Of a DNA stretch of 64,000 nucleotides, positions 45,375 to 55,221 are shown piece after piece (position 1 is the stretch's first letter; each line of letters begins with the position of its first letter). The position numbers were made by a program, and so were the translations under genes. The stretch is from Cytobacillus solani. Lineage in GTDB: Bacteria > Bacillota > Bacilli > Bacillales > Cytobacillaceae. The DNA lies in the NCBI RefSeq assembly GCF_001420595.1, contig NZ_LJIX01000006.1:69361-133360 (forward strand), written 5' to 3'. The notes beneath the pieces are model-generated. The model was not told the origin of the DNA and made no database searches. It worked only from the letters and a program-made list of their open reading frames with translations.

Positions 45375-46327
45375 TGGAACTAAGGAAACCGCATGAACAT
45401 CATATTGAACCAAATATTCCTGATGAATGGTTTGTTCCAAAAGTAAAGGATCAAACGGAAGCGGAAGCGGTTGTAAGGCCAAGCTTATCCTACTGGCAGG
45501 ATGCATGGCGGCGCCTTCTGAAAAATAAATTAGCCATGGCAGGATTAACATTTCTTATTCTCCTTATAGTGATGGCTATTTTTGGACCAATCATATCGCC
45601 ACATGATGCTGCAGAACAAAAGCTTGCAAATCAAAATCTACCTCCTTCTAGTAAGCATTGGTTTGGGACAGATGAATTAGGCAGGGATGTATTTTCGAGA
45701 ACATGGCTTGGGGCACGAATATCTTTGTTTGTCGGGACTGTTGCCGCATTAATCGATTTTCTTATTGGGGTCGTTTACGGAGGAATTGCTGGATATAAAG
45801 GCGGGAAAGCAGACAATGTAATGATGAGATTTGTAGAAATTTTGTATGGCCTCCCATATTTACTTGTCGTTATTTTAATAAGTGTTGTCATGGGTCCTGG
45901 CTTGTTTACAATCATATTTGCTTTATCTATAACCGGTTGGGTTGGGATGGCCCGAATTGTTAGAGGACAGGTCCTTCAAATCAAAAACTACGAATTTGTG
46001 CTTGCATCGAAAACATTTGGAACGAAAACCTCTCGAATCATAAAGAAAAACTTATTGCCAAATACAATGGGTCCAATTATTGTCCAAATGACTTTAACGG
46101 TTCCCTCAGCAATCTTTGCAGAAGCATTTTTGAGCTTCCTTGGCTTAGGAATCCAACCCCCTTTGGCGAGTTGGGGTTCCATGGCTAGTGATGGATTGTC
46201 TACGATTCTATCAGGACATTGGTGGCGGCTATTTTTCCCAGCCTTCTTCATTTCTCTGACGATGTTTTCATTTAATGTTCTAGGGGATGGGCTGCAGGAT
46301 GCGCTTGATCCGAAGTTGAGGAGGTAA
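45374..46327 (+). CDS. dppC: Dipeptide ABC transporter permease DppC
   Basis: 317-aa partner permease. Hydrophilic N-terminus of about 55 residues, then six helices, with the signature SRTWLGARISLFVG and EAA loop EFVLASKTFGTKTSRIIKKNLLPNTMGPI. Starts within the dppB stop (TAATGG) and ends 5 bp before dppD. Confidence 0.95.
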   Translation: MELRKPHEHHIEPNIPDEWFVPKVKDQTEAEAVVRPSLSYWQDAWRRLLKNKLAMAGLTFLILLIVMAIFGPIISPHDAAEQKLANQNLPPSSKHWFGTDELGRDVFSRTWLGARISLFVGTVAALIDFLIGVVYGGIAGYKGGKADNVMMRFVEILYGLPYLLVVILISVVMGPGLFTIIFALSITGWVGMARIVRGQVLQIKNYEFVLASKTFGTKTSRIIKKNLLPNTMGPIIVQMTLTVPSAIFAEAFLSFLGLGIQPPLASWGSMASDGLSTILSGHWWRLFFPAFFISLTMFSFNVLGDGLQDALDPKLRR

Positions 46328-46332
46328 GCAGC

Positions 46333-47331
46333 ATGGAAAAAGTTCTTGAGGTAAAAAATCTCCATGTTTCTTTTAAAACTTATGGTGGAGAAGTCAAGGC
46401 TGTTCGTGGCGTTACTTTTGATTTATACAAAGGGGAAACATTAGCGATTGTTGGTGAATCAGGCTGCGGGAAAAGCGTAAGCGCTCAAAGTATTATGCGT
46501 CTGATTCCAAATCCGCCTGGGAAAATTAAGCATGGTTCCATACTTTTTAAAGGAATGGATTTAACAGCTGTGAAAGAACCGCAAATGAGAAATATCCGCG
46601 GGGCGGATATCTCGATGATTTTCCAAGACCCGATGACAGCTTTGAACCCAACAATCTCAATAGGTGAACAAATCATTGAAGGGGTTTTACAGCATAAACA
46701 AGTCACAAGGCAGGAAGCAAAAAAAACAGCACTTGAAATGCTGGATCTTGTTGGGATTCCAAACCCGGTTGAACGTTTAAAGCATTATCCCCACCAATTC
46801 AGCGGGGGGATGAGACAGCGAATTGTTATTGCGATGGCGCTCGTCTGTCAGCCTGAAGTTTTAATTGCGGATGAACCAACAACAGCTTTAGATGTCACGA
46901 TCCAAGCACAAATACTAGATTTATTTAAAGAGATACAAAGTAAAACAGGCGTATCCATTATTCTCATCACCCATGATCTTGGTGTAGTCGCACAGGTTGC
47001 GGATCGGGTGGTGGTTATGTATGCAGGAAAAATAGTGGAAGCAGGATCAAGAAGGGAGATTTTTTATAACCCTCAGCATCCTTACACAAAGGGTTTATTA
47101 AATTCTGTTCCACGTCTTGATATTGAAGAAACAGAACTTGTGCCGATTGGTGGTTCACCTCCTGATTTGTTTTCACCTCCGACAGGGTGTCCTTTTACAG
47201 CTAGATGTGCATATGCCATGGAAGTTTGTGATCGGAAATACCCATTTAAGACTCGTCTAAGTCAGGAACATCATGTGGATTGCTGGCTGCAGGATGAGCG
47301 CGCCATAAAAATGCTTGCTAGTATCAAGTAG
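46333..47331 (+). CDS. dppD: Dipeptide ABC transporter ATPase DppD
   Basis: 332-aa ATPase. Walker [10 protein letters not shown], signature FSGGMRQR, Walker [12 protein letters not shown], and a C-terminal oligopeptide-ATPase extension with a cysteine cluster ([15 protein letters not shown]...C) typical of OppD/DppD and likely binding an iron-sulfur centre. Works with the second ATPase ykfD at the end of the operon. Confidence 0.95.
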   Translation: MEKVLEVKNLHVSFKTYGGEVKAVRGVTFDLYKGETLAIVGESGCGKSVSAQSIMRLIPNPPGKIKHGSILFKGMDLTAVKEPQMRNIRGADISMIFQDPMTALNPTISIGEQIIEGVLQHKQVTRQEAKKTALEMLDLVGIPNPVERLKHYPHQFSGGMRQRIVIAMALVCQPEVLIADEPTTALDVTIQAQILDLFKEIQSKTGVSIILITHDLGVVAQVADRVVVMYAGKIVEAGSRREIFYNPQHPYTKGLLNSVPRLDIEETELVPIGGSPPDLFSPPTGCPFTARCAYAMEVCDRKYPFKTRLSQEHHVDCWLQDERAIKMLASIK

Positions 47332-47408
47332 TTTGTTCTTTTTTTCAGCCATTATCATATAGCTGAAATTAGAAATGCTAGAAACATAAAAAAAGAGGGG
47401 GAAGTGGC

Positions 47409-49049
47409 GTGAAGAAGTATGTATCTTTGTTGTTAACATGCTTATTGATTTTTGTTCTGGCTGCCTGTACGGCAAAACAGGAAACAGGAAATGAGCCTAA
47501 ACCAACAGATAAAGAAGAAGGTACAAAGGAAGAGGCAGCGAGTGAAAAGATTCTTTATCTTAATAATGGAATGGAACCAACCTCGTTTGATCCGCCGATT
47601 GGTTTTGATTCTGTCTCATGGAGCGGGTTAAATAATATAATGGAAGGCTTAACCCGTTTAGGTCAAAACCATGAACCTGAAGCTGCGACAGCAGAAAAAT
47701 GGGATGTGTCTGAAGATGGGAAAACCTATACATTCCATATTCGTGAAAATGCCAAATGGTCAAATGGCGATAGTGTAATGGCTGGTGACTTTGAGTTTGC
47801 ATGGAAACGTCTATTAGACCCTGAAACAGGCTCTCCAGCAGCCTTCTTAGGCTATTTTATCGAAGGTGCAGAAGCATTCAACACGGGTAAAGGGTCAGCA
47901 GATGATGTAAAGGTTAAAGCTGTTGATGATAAAACATTTGAAGTGACATTAACTAGTCCACAGGCATACTTTTTAAGTGTGATCACAAACCCGGCATTCT
48001 TCCCGATTAACGAGAAGGTTGCAACAGAAAATCCACAGTGGTTTGCTGAGGCAGAAACATTTGTTGGAAATGGTCCTTTTAATCTAACTGAATGGGAGCA
48101 TGACAGCCACTTTTTAATGGAAAAGAATGACGAGTACTGGGATGCAGGTACAGTAAAGTTAGACAAAATCCATTGGGCAATTGTGGATGACACAAATACA
48201 GAATATCAAATGTATCAAACTGGAAATCTAGATGTTTCCGATATACCAGCTGATTTAAGTGAGCAGCTATTCTCAGAAGGGAAAGTGCAAGTTGGTGATC
48301 AGGCAGGGGATTACTTCTATCGATTTAACTTAACAATGGAGCCTTTCCAAAATGTAAATATTCGTAAGGCATTTGCAATGGCGGTTGATCAACAGCAAAT
48401 CGTAGACTTTGTAACAAAAAATAAAGAAAAGCCGGCCTATGGTTTTGTTGCTTACGGTTTTAATGATCCAGCAGGAAAAGACTTCCGCGAAACAGCGGGA
48501 GATCTTGTGAAAACAGATATTGAAGAAGCAAAGGCGCTGCTTGCAAAAGGGATGGAAGAAGAAGGATATGAAAAGCTACCAGAAGTGACCTTGACTTATA
48601 GTACGAGTGATACACATAAGAAAATTGCTGAAGCACTTCAACAGATGTTTAAGGATAATTTAGGTGTAGAAGTGAAGCTAGCTAACATGGAATGGAATGT
48701 ATTTGCTGAAGAGCAAACAGCTTTAAAATTCCAGCTTTCAAGGAGCTCCTTCCTTGCTGATTATGCCGACCCAATCAACTTCCTGGAAAACTTCCAAACG
48801 GGCCATTCGATGAACCGTACTGGCTGGAGCAATGAAGAATATGACCAGTTGATTAAAGATGCAAAAAATGAAGCAGATGAAACGAAACGCTATGAGATGA
48901 TGTATAAGGCAGAGAAAATTCTATTTGAAGAAATGCCAATCATCCCAATCCATTTCTATAATCAAGTGTATTTGCAAAATGAGTCAGTTTCGGGTATTGT
49001 CCGCCACCCAGTTGGCTATTTGGAACTGAAATGGGCAGATAAAAATTAA
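47409..49049 (+). CDS. dppE: Dipeptide/murein tripeptide-binding lipoprotein DppE
   Basis: 546-aa solute-binding lipoprotein. Signal with lipobox LAAC (Cys 21), an acidic linker, then family 5 binding protein fold (ILYLNNGMEPTSFDPPIGFD; RLGQNHEPEAATAEKWDVSEDGKTYTFHIRENAKWSNGD). Captures di- and tripeptides, in B. subtilis including L-Ala-gamma-D-Glu-mDAP. Start at GTG 47409 behind AGAGGGGG. A hairpin at 49069 follows. Confidence 0.94.
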   Translation: MKKYVSLLLTCLLIFVLAACTAKQETGNEPKPTDKEEGTKEEAASEKILYLNNGMEPTSFDPPIGFDSVSWSGLNNIMEGLTRLGQNHEPEAATAEKWDVSEDGKTYTFHIRENAKWSNGDSVMAGDFEFAWKRLLDPETGSPAAFLGYFIEGAEAFNTGKGSADDVKVKAVDDKTFEVTLTSPQAYFLSVITNPAFFPINEKVATENPQWFAEAETFVGNGPFNLTEWEHDSHFLMEKNDEYWDAGTVKLDKIHWAIVDDTNTEYQMYQTGNLDVSDIPADLSEQLFSEGKVQVGDQAGDYFYRFNLTMEPFQNVNIRKAFAMAVDQQQIVDFVTKNKEKPAYGFVAYGFNDPAGKDFRETAGDLVKTDIEEAKALLAKGMEEEGYEKLPEVTLTYSTSDTHKKIAEALQQMFKDNLGVEVKLANMEWNVFAEEQTALKFQLSRSSFLADYADPINFLENFQTGHSMNRTGWSNEEYDQLIKDAKNEADETKRYEMMYKAEKILFEEMPIIPIHFYNQVYLQNESVSGIVRHPVGYLELKWADKN

Positions 49050-49068
49050 GAAAACATGTATCTAAAAT

Positions 49069-49096
49069 GGGGATGTTCGCTTGAACATCCCTTTTA
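49069..49096 (+). terminator. Attenuating hairpin between dppE and ykfA
   Basis: GGGGATGTTC / GAACATCCCTTTT stem with a short T-run. It could lower expression of the ykf half relative to the importer. Confidence 0.7.
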
Positions 49097-49185
49097 AAAA
49101 AAATAATCATTTAGACGACCTTTATTTATTCTCATCACTGAATATGGATGTAAAGAAAGATCAATAAAATGAAGGATGTGACAGC

Positions 49186-50106
49186 ATGGGAGTAAAACCA
49201 CAAAGGTTAAGGATTGGAGATACGGTTGGGATCATTGCGCCTGCCAGCCCGCCAAATCAGGAGAATTTACAGCGTTCCTTTGCATTTTTAGAGGAATTAG
49301 GACTGAAAGTAAGGCTTGGCAAGCATGTGTACGACCAGTATGGCTATTTGGCCGGAAAGGATAAGGACCGGCTAGCTGATTTACATACTATGTTTATGGA
49401 TAGTGAAGTGAAGGCTGTCATCTGTGCAGGTGGAGGATATGGCACGGGACGAATTGCTTCACAAATAGATTATCAGATGATTAAAAATCACCCCAAAATA
49501 TTCTGGGGCTATAGTGATATTACTTTTTTGCATACTGCTATCCGGCAGCAAACGGGTCTTATTACTTTTCATGGACCGATGCTTGCATCAGATATTGGAA
49601 AGGCCGATGCAGATCCTCTATCAAAGGAATATTTTAAGCAATTGTTTGAACTAACCTCGATTCAGTATCCGAATGAAGTCTCGGAATTGGAAGTTTTAAT
49701 TGATGGAAAAGCAAGCGGGGAGATCACTGGAGGAAATTTATCTCTGCTTGCAAGCACCATTGGGACAGCATTTGAAATTGATACGAAAGGGAAGCTGCTG
49801 TTAATAGAGGATATAAATGAAGAACCGCGTTCGATCGATCGTATGCTTAATCAATTGCATATGGCTGGTAAGCTTACCGATGCGGCTGGTCTAATTATCG
49901 GAGATTTTAATAATTGTGTACCTGAAAGGGAACTTTCACTTGAGCTTGACGAAGTAATCTCTCATTATACTCATTTAGCTAATAAACCTGCTCTAAAAGG
50001 ATTCAAATTCGGCCATTGTTCCCCGCATATTTCCATTCCTTTAGGTGTTCAGGCAGAAATGGACACATCTGAAAAACAATTAATTATTGATAGTGGAGTC
50101 CGGTAA
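49186..50106 (+). CDS. ykfA: LD-carboxypeptidase, S66 family (YkfA)
   Basis: 306-aa cytosolic serine peptidase that releases the terminal D-amino acid or mDAP from murein peptides. Opening RIGDTVGIIAPASP is the S66 signature; nucleophile Ser in FWGYSDITFLH (about 108), with Glu in IEDINEEPRSIDRML (about 205) and His in FGHCSPHISIPLG (about 277). ATG with AAGGATG. In B. subtilis it lies at the same place between dppE and ykfB. Confidence 0.93.
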   Translation: MGVKPQRLRIGDTVGIIAPASPPNQENLQRSFAFLEELGLKVRLGKHVYDQYGYLAGKDKDRLADLHTMFMDSEVKAVICAGGGYGTGRIASQIDYQMIKNHPKIFWGYSDITFLHTAIRQQTGLITFHGPMLASDIGKADADPLSKEYFKQLFELTSIQYPNEVSELEVLIDGKASGEITGGNLSLLASTIGTAFEIDTKGKLLLIEDINEEPRSIDRMLNQLHMAGKLTDAAGLIIGDFNNCVPERELSLELDEVISHYTHLANKPALKGFKFGHCSPHISIPLGVQAEMDTSEKQLIIDSGVR

Positions 50107-50135
50107 CTGGAAGTGTTCAAAAAGGGTGGGAGAAA

Positions 50136-51245
50136 ATGAAAATAGACAAAATTGAAACGTACAGGGTAGCGATACCACTTATGAAGCCGTTTAAAACAGC
50201 ATTAAGAACCGTTCATATAGCCGATTCAATTATTGTGAAAATCACATGTGAGGATGGGACGATTGGATGGGGAGAAGCTCCTCCGACAATTGTGATAACA
50301 GGGGAGAGTCTATCAAGCATAGAATCAGCTATTCATCACGTGTTAAAACCGTTCTTAGAAAATCAAAGTTTAAGAAACTATGAAGAAATTTTTCAAGGAA
50401 TCCAATCAATTCTGATAGGGAATTCAAGTGCAAAGGCTGCGGTCGATATGGCCCTATATGATTGCTTGTCTAAGCTTTGCAAGCTGCCATTATATCAATA
50501 TTTAGGCGGACATAAAGATGAAATCGAAACCGATTTTACAGTAAGTGTCAATGGACCGGAGGAAATGGGAGAAGATGCGGTTTCTTATGTTCAGCAAGGA
50601 TTTGATGTCTTAAAAGTCAAAGTAGGAAAAGATGATATTTTAACAGATATCGAACGTATTCGTGAAATTCGTAACAGGGTAGGCAAAAAGGTGAAAATCC
50701 GCCTTGATGCCAATCAAGGCTGGAAGCCAAAAGAAGCCATTTATGCTATTAGAAAAATGGAAAGTCTTGATTTAAATATTGAACTGGTGGAACAGCCTGT
50801 GAAAGCATGGGATATTGAAGGGCTAAAGCAAGTAACAGACAATGTAGATACACAAATAATGGCAGATGAAAGTGTATTTACGCCTAAGCAAGCGTTTGAT
50901 GTTGTAAAGTCGAGAAGCGCTGATTTAATCAATATAAAATTAATGAAATCAGGGGGAATTTATCAAGCACAAATCATTAATCAGCTTGCAGAGGTTTGCG
51001 GGATGGAATGCATGGTAGGCAGCATGATTGAAACACGAATTGGAATATCTGCAGCGGCACATTTTGCAGCCAGTAAGAAGAACATCACACGTTTTGACTT
51101 TGATGCTCCCTTAATGCTTGCCAAGGAAGTGATCGAGGGAGGAATTAAATACAACGGGAGAAAGATTGCTTTTCCAAAGGAGCCTGGCTTAGGAATAAGG
51201 AATGTTCATATCGAAGGGGGCATTGCAATTGGAGAAAAATCCTAA
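50136..51245 (+). CDS. ykfB: L-Ala-D/L-Glu epimerase (YkfB)
   Basis: 369-aa enolase-superfamily enzyme. Catalytic lysines in VLKVKVG (about 160-164) and KLMKSGG (about 268); metal ligands in RLDANQGW, VEQPV and MADESV. Converts L-Ala-D-Glu from murein to L-Ala-L-Glu so ordinary peptidases can use it. ATG follows GTGGGAG. Its last 17 bases overlap ykfC. Confidence 0.94.
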   Translation: MKIDKIETYRVAIPLMKPFKTALRTVHIADSIIVKITCEDGTIGWGEAPPTIVITGESLSSIESAIHHVLKPFLENQSLRNYEEIFQGIQSILIGNSSAKAAVDMALYDCLSKLCKLPLYQYLGGHKDEIETDFTVSVNGPEEMGEDAVSYVQQGFDVLKVKVGKDDILTDIERIREIRNRVGKKVKIRLDANQGWKPKEAIYAIRKMESLDLNIELVEQPVKAWDIEGLKQVTDNVDTQIMADESVFTPKQAFDVVKSRSADLINIKLMKSGGIYQAQIINQLAEVCGMECMVGSMIETRIGISAAAHFAASKKNITRFDFDAPLMLAKEVIEGGIKYNGRKIAFPKEPGLGIRNVHIEGGIAIGEKS

Positions 51246-52143
51246 ATGGCTAGTTGATGTTGCTGTTGCTACTGTGTGGACTTCGTATGATTCACCAAGA
51301 GAAATCGATAAGAATGCAATAAGCCATCCTGTACATGTTGAAGAATGGCTGAATAGTTTAACATACGAGACTAGTTTAGAGCTCTGTAATAAAAACTTAG
51401 TGCAGTCACAGGTTTTATACGGAGAAGAAGTACATGTGATAGAAGAGAAGGGGAATTGGGTTCACGTCATTGTTCCGAGTCAGTCTTCCTCTAAAGATGA
51501 TAGAGGATATCCAGGGTGGATGCCTAAGGACCAATTGATTTTGCGGGACGACTGGGCAATAAATAAAAGTCCGGTCGCTGTTATTTCCGAAAAAAAAGCT
51601 GCCCTTTATTGTTATTACCGAAAACCACAGTTTGCATTAAGCTATCAAACGATTCTTCCGATTATTAGCAAGGATGAGAACTGGATTCAAGTTCAAACAC
51701 CAACAGGAGAGGGTTTTCTGAGAGCAGAGGACGTATGTATTTATGATTCCATAGAAAAAATCCCTAAGGGAAGCGGTAAAGATATAGTTTTAGCTGGTGA
51801 GCAATTTCTTCAATTGCCGTATTTGTGGGGGGGGATGAGCAGTTTTGGCTACGACTGTTCAGGTTTTAGTTATTCGATGTGTAAAGCGAATGGCTATATC
51901 ATTCCACGTGATGCACATGACCAGGCTCAAGCTGGAAAGGAGATTGAACTAACTGAAATGGAGCCGGGAGATCTCTTGTTCTTTGCTTATGAAGAAGGAA
52001 AAGGAAGCATTCATCATGTAGGAATTTATTATGGAGAAGGCAAATTAATTCATTCACCTAATACAGGAAAATGCATTGAAATAATCGAATTAAAGGATAC
52101 GATTTATGAGAAGGAATTATGCGCAGCAAAGCGTTTTTGGTAA
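51229..52143 (+). CDS. ykfC: Gamma-D-glutamyl-L-diamino acid endopeptidase (YkfC, NlpC/P60)
   Basis: 304-aa cytosolic peptidase that cuts L-Ala-gamma-D-Glu-diamino acid tripeptides. Two SH3b-like domains (about 15-180), then the NlpC/P60 domain with catalytic Cys in YDCSGFSYSMC (about 206), His in IHHVGIYYG (about 265) and third residue in HSPNTGKC. No signal peptide, as in B. subtilis YkfC. TTG 51229 sits 8 nt behind GAAGGGGG, inside the ykfB end. Confidence 0.93.
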   Translation: MEKNPKWLVDVAVATVWTSYDSPREIDKNAISHPVHVEEWLNSLTYETSLELCNKNLVQSQVLYGEEVHVIEEKGNWVHVIVPSQSSSKDDRGYPGWMPKDQLILRDDWAINKSPVAVISEKKAALYCYYRKPQFALSYQTILPIISKDENWIQVQTPTGEGFLRAEDVCIYDSIEKIPKGSGKDIVLAGEQFLQLPYLWGGMSSFGYDCSGFSYSMCKANGYIIPRDAHDQAQAGKEIELTEMEPGDLLFFAYEEGKGSIHHVGIYYGEGKLIHSPNTGKCIEIIELKDTIYEKELCAAKRFW

Positions 52144-52161
52144 ATGATTGGAGGATATAGG

Positions 52162-53172
52162 ATGGGTAAGGATGCACTATTAGAAGTAAAGAATCTAAAA
52201 AAGTATTTTTCTCTAGGCAAAGATCGGTTATTAAAGGCGGTAGATGGTGTTTCATTCTATATTAAGAAAGGAGAAACATTTGGAATTGTTGGTGAGTCTG
52301 GATGCGGGAAGTCAACGGCAGGACGAACAATAATTGGATTGTATAACCGGACTAAGGGAGAAGTCATATATGAAGGGGAAAATGTTCATCAAATGACAGG
52401 TAAGGAGCGATTTGCTTTCCAGCGAAAAATGCAAATGATTTTTCAAGATCCTTATGCTTCATTAAATCCGCGTTCAACGGTTAGAGAAATTATTTCTGAG
52501 CCAATGGAAGTTCATGGGCTATATCCAGATAAGAAGGAGCGTTTGGAGCGAATTTATCAATTATTAGAGGACGTAGGCTTAAATCGGGATCATGCCAATC
52601 GCTATCCACATGAGTTTAGCGGCGGCCAAAGACAGAGGATTGGAATTGCACGAGCATTATCACTTGATCCAGAATTTATTATTGCTGATGAGCCCATTTC
52701 TGCCCTAGATGTTTCCGTACAGGCACAAGTTGTCAACCTTCTTAAGGATTTGCAAAAAAAGAAGGGGCTAACCTTTTTATTTATTGCCCATGATTTATCG
52801 ATGGTCAAACATATAAGCGACCGAATCGGGGTCATGTATTTAGGTAATCTTGTTGAACAAACAGAAAGTGCTAACCTTTATAAAAATCCTCTTCATCCAT
52901 ATACACAAGCGCTTTTATCAGCCATTCCTATTCCTGATCCGGATGTAGAGGATAGAAGAGAACGAATGATATTAAAAGGAGAGCTTCCTAGTCCAATCAA
53001 TCCTCCGAGTGGCTGCGTATTTAAAACCCGCTGTCCTTTAGCGATGGATGCATGTCAAACGATTAAGCCCGAATGGCAGGAGGTAGAGAAGGATCACTTT
53101 GTAGCCTGTCATTTGTATTATAAAGATATCCATGGCCGCCAAAGATATCCACAGGCGGCGGTACTAAAATGA
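52162..53172 (+). CDS. ykfD: Dipeptide ABC transporter second ATPase (YkfD/DppF-like)
   Basis: 336-aa ATPase. Walker [11 protein letters not shown]-loop MIFQDPYASLNPR, signature FSGGQRQR, Walker B IIADEPISALD, and a C-terminal oligopeptide extension with GCVFKTRCPLAMDAC. ATG 52162 lies 7 nt behind GGAGG; ATG 52144 has no ribosome site. The partner of dppD. It overlaps the next gene by 4 bp. Confidence 0.93.
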   Translation: MGKDALLEVKNLKKYFSLGKDRLLKAVDGVSFYIKKGETFGIVGESGCGKSTAGRTIIGLYNRTKGEVIYEGENVHQMTGKERFAFQRKMQMIFQDPYASLNPRSTVREIISEPMEVHGLYPDKKERLERIYQLLEDVGLNRDHANRYPHEFSGGQRQRIGIARALSLDPEFIIADEPISALDVSVQAQVVNLLKDLQKKKGLTFLFIAHDLSMVKHISDRIGVMYLGNLVEQTESANLYKNPLHPYTQALLSAIPIPDPDVEDRRERMILKGELPSPINPPSGCVFKTRCPLAMDACQTIKPEWQEVEKDHFVACHLYYKDIHGRQRYPQAAVLK

Positions 53173-53963
53173 AGAAGATAGATTTTGACGAGCTTAGGGA
53201 AAAAGTATATACGGAAGCATCCAGATGTAAGGGGAGAGTAGGTCTAATCATTGAAGCCGAAGATAAACGAATAGAGATAAATAGTGAAGGAAGGTTTTCT
53301 TCGGCTAGTCTAATTAAAGTTCCGATCCTAGTCGAATGTTTCAGACAGTCTGGAAAGGGAACTCTCGACCTGCAGCAGTCTATCCAAATAGCATTAGTTG
53401 AAAAGGTAGGTGGAGCAGGGGTCCTGCAGGCATTATCAGGAAATTTAAAGTTAAAAATAATCGATTTAATGACATTAATGATCATCGTTTCCGATAATTT
53501 AGCTACAAATCTATTAATTGATCTTCTCGGCATGGATCAAATTAATCAAGGGATGAAGGAGCTGAATTTGCATCAAACGGAGCTCAATCGAAAAATGATG
53601 GATTTTACAGCTTTGAATAACGGGGTAGATAATTATACGACTGCATCGGACATGCTTACTTGCTTAAAAGAAATCTGCCAAAATAAGATTTTATCTAATG
53701 AAAGCGCGAGCAAGGCTAAAGAAATTATGGAGAATCAGCAATTTAATAATAAGTTATCTGATCAAATCGATTTAGATATATTCAAGGTTGCAAATAAAAC
53801 GGGTGAATTATTAGGCATTGAGCATGATTGTGCGATTATACAGTACGAGAACAGAAACGTGTATGCTGCTGTCTTAATTGATCAGTTAACAGTTCCAAAG
53901 GATGGAAGGCAGACATTATCATCTATTGGTCAATTAATCTCCCAATTTTTACAATATAGTTAA
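53169..53963 (+). CDS. Class A beta-lactamase-fold serine hydrolase, apparently cytosolic
   Basis: 264 aa. Motifs in the right order: SxxK in SASLIKVP (about residue 45), SDN in IVSDNLATN (about 108), KTG in ANKTGEL (about 210). The usual omega-loop Glu (ExxLN) is not seen; the region reads RKMMDFTALNNG. No signal peptide or membrane helix: the N-terminus is MKKIDFDELREKVYTEAS. The start overlaps ykfD by 4 bp, so it is translationally coupled into the murein-peptide operon. It may hydrolyse an amide in imported murein peptides rather than beta-lactams. Confidence 0.82.
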   Translation: MKKIDFDELREKVYTEASRCKGRVGLIIEAEDKRIEINSEGRFSSASLIKVPILVECFRQSGKGTLDLQQSIQIALVEKVGGAGVLQALSGNLKLKIIDLMTLMIIVSDNLATNLLIDLLGMDQINQGMKELNLHQTELNRKMMDFTALNNGVDNYTTASDMLTCLKEICQNKILSNESASKAKEIMENQQFNNKLSDQIDLDIFKVANKTGELLGIEHDCAIIQYENRNVYAAVLIDQLTVPKDGRQTLSSIGQLISQFLQYS

Positions 53964-53989
53964 ATTACATTATGAACATTTAGTGAAAA

Positions 53990-54125
53990 TGAGAATGAAT
54001 ATCAGATAAGATATTGACTTTTTTCCAGTAATTTAGTTAAATTATAGTTAAGATTGATAGTGAAATTCATTATCAATATTTTTTTTGCACTTTAGTGAGA
54101 ATGATTCTTAATTAGAATAATTCTA
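53990..54125. promoter_or_regulatory. Fur-controlled promoter region of yclNOP
   Basis: Three Fur-like sites: TGAGAATGAATATCA (53990-54004), GATAGTGAAATTCATTATC (54056-54074; 16 of 19 match to the classic Fur box), and TGAGAATGATTCTTA with adjacent TTAGAATAATTCTAA (about 54096-54125). A promoter candidate is TTGACT (54014-54019) - 17 bp - TTAAAT (54037-54042). The rest to 54264 is AT-rich leader. Confidence 0.75.
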
Positions 54126-54264
54126 ATATAAGTGTGTATGAATACGTAGAGAAAAGTCTGGGATTGATATTCGATTTTTCGATATATTAAATTGGATTTT
54201 CACTTGGAATGATAATAAACTTCTAATTGTCATGCTGAGAATAAACATATTATGAGGGCTACAT

Positions 54265-55221
54265 ATGAAACTATGGATGTTAATTATTGCAACTATAGTC
54301 CTGTCATTTATATCGCTATTTATAGGTGCAATTGATATTAAGGTAAGTGACTTGCTCGATTGGCATTCGGATGAGACACAAATTTTCTTAATTAGTCGAG
54401 TGCCACGTTTAATGGCTATTATATTGGCGGGAGCTGGAATGAGTATTGCAGGCTTAATTATGCAGTCTTTAAGCCGAAATAAATTTGTATCGCCAACGAC
54501 TGCTGGTACGTTAGATGCAGCAAAACTAGGTATTTTAATCTCGATGCTGTTCTTAACAAATGTAACGTATACGCAGCAAATTATTTTTAGCTTCGCATTT
54601 GCTTTAGCAGGTACATTTATTTTTATGCAAATCTTAGATCGTATTAAATTTAAGGATGTCATTTTTGTTCCGTTAATTGGAATTATGTATGGAAATATTT
54701 TGTCATCTATTACAACGTTTTTTGCATATGAAGCAGATCTTCTTCAAAATATTTCTTCTTGGTTAATGGGGAGCTTTACATTAGTTATTGCTGGCCGCTA
54801 TGAACTGTTATATGTAAGTGTCCCGGCGGTTATTTTAGCGTATATTTATGCGAATAAATTTACAGTCGCAGGAATGGGCGAAGATTTTGCAAAAAACTTA
54901 GGCTTAAGTTATAAGGTAGTTTTAAATTTAGGTCTAATCCTTGTTGCGATTATTTCTACAACTGTCGTACTAACTGTCGGAGTCATTCCGTTTTTAGGTT
55001 TAATTGTACCTAATATTGTCTCGCTTTACTTAGGGGATAATTTACGAAAAACGATTCCACACACAGCAATATTAGGGGTTGTATTTCTATTAATATGTGA
55101 CATTATTGGACGTATTGTCATTCACCCATATGAGATTCCGGTTAATGTGACTGTGGCAGTAATCGGTAGTGCGATCTTCTTAATTATGTTATTTAGGGGG
55201 AGAGCATATGCGAAAAAATAG
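54265..55221 (+). CDS. yclN: Petrobactin-type siderophore ABC permease (YclN-like)
   Basis: 318-aa FecCD-type permease with about nine or ten membrane helices. Motifs: RVPRLMAIILAGAGMSIAGLIMQSLSRNKFVSPTTAGTLDAAKLG (the conserved nucleotide-binding-side loop) and VGVIPFLGLIVPNIVSLYLG. Gene order N-O-P with the binding protein separately downstream matches B. subtilis yclNOPQ, which imports ferric petrobactin and its precursor. Overlaps yclO by 14 bp. Confidence 0.88.
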   Translation: MKLWMLIIATIVLSFISLFIGAIDIKVSDLLDWHSDETQIFLISRVPRLMAIILAGAGMSIAGLIMQSLSRNKFVSPTTAGTLDAAKLGILISMLFLTNVTYTQQIIFSFAFALAGTFIFMQILDRIKFKDVIFVPLIGIMYGNILSSITTFFAYEADLLQNISSWLMGSFTLVIAGRYELLYVSVPAVILAYIYANKFTVAGMGEDFAKNLGLSYKVVLNLGLILVAIISTTVVLTVGVIPFLGLIVPNIVSLYLGDNLRKTIPHTAILGVVFLLICDIIGRIVIHPYEIPVNVTVAVIGSAIFLIMLFRGRAYAKK

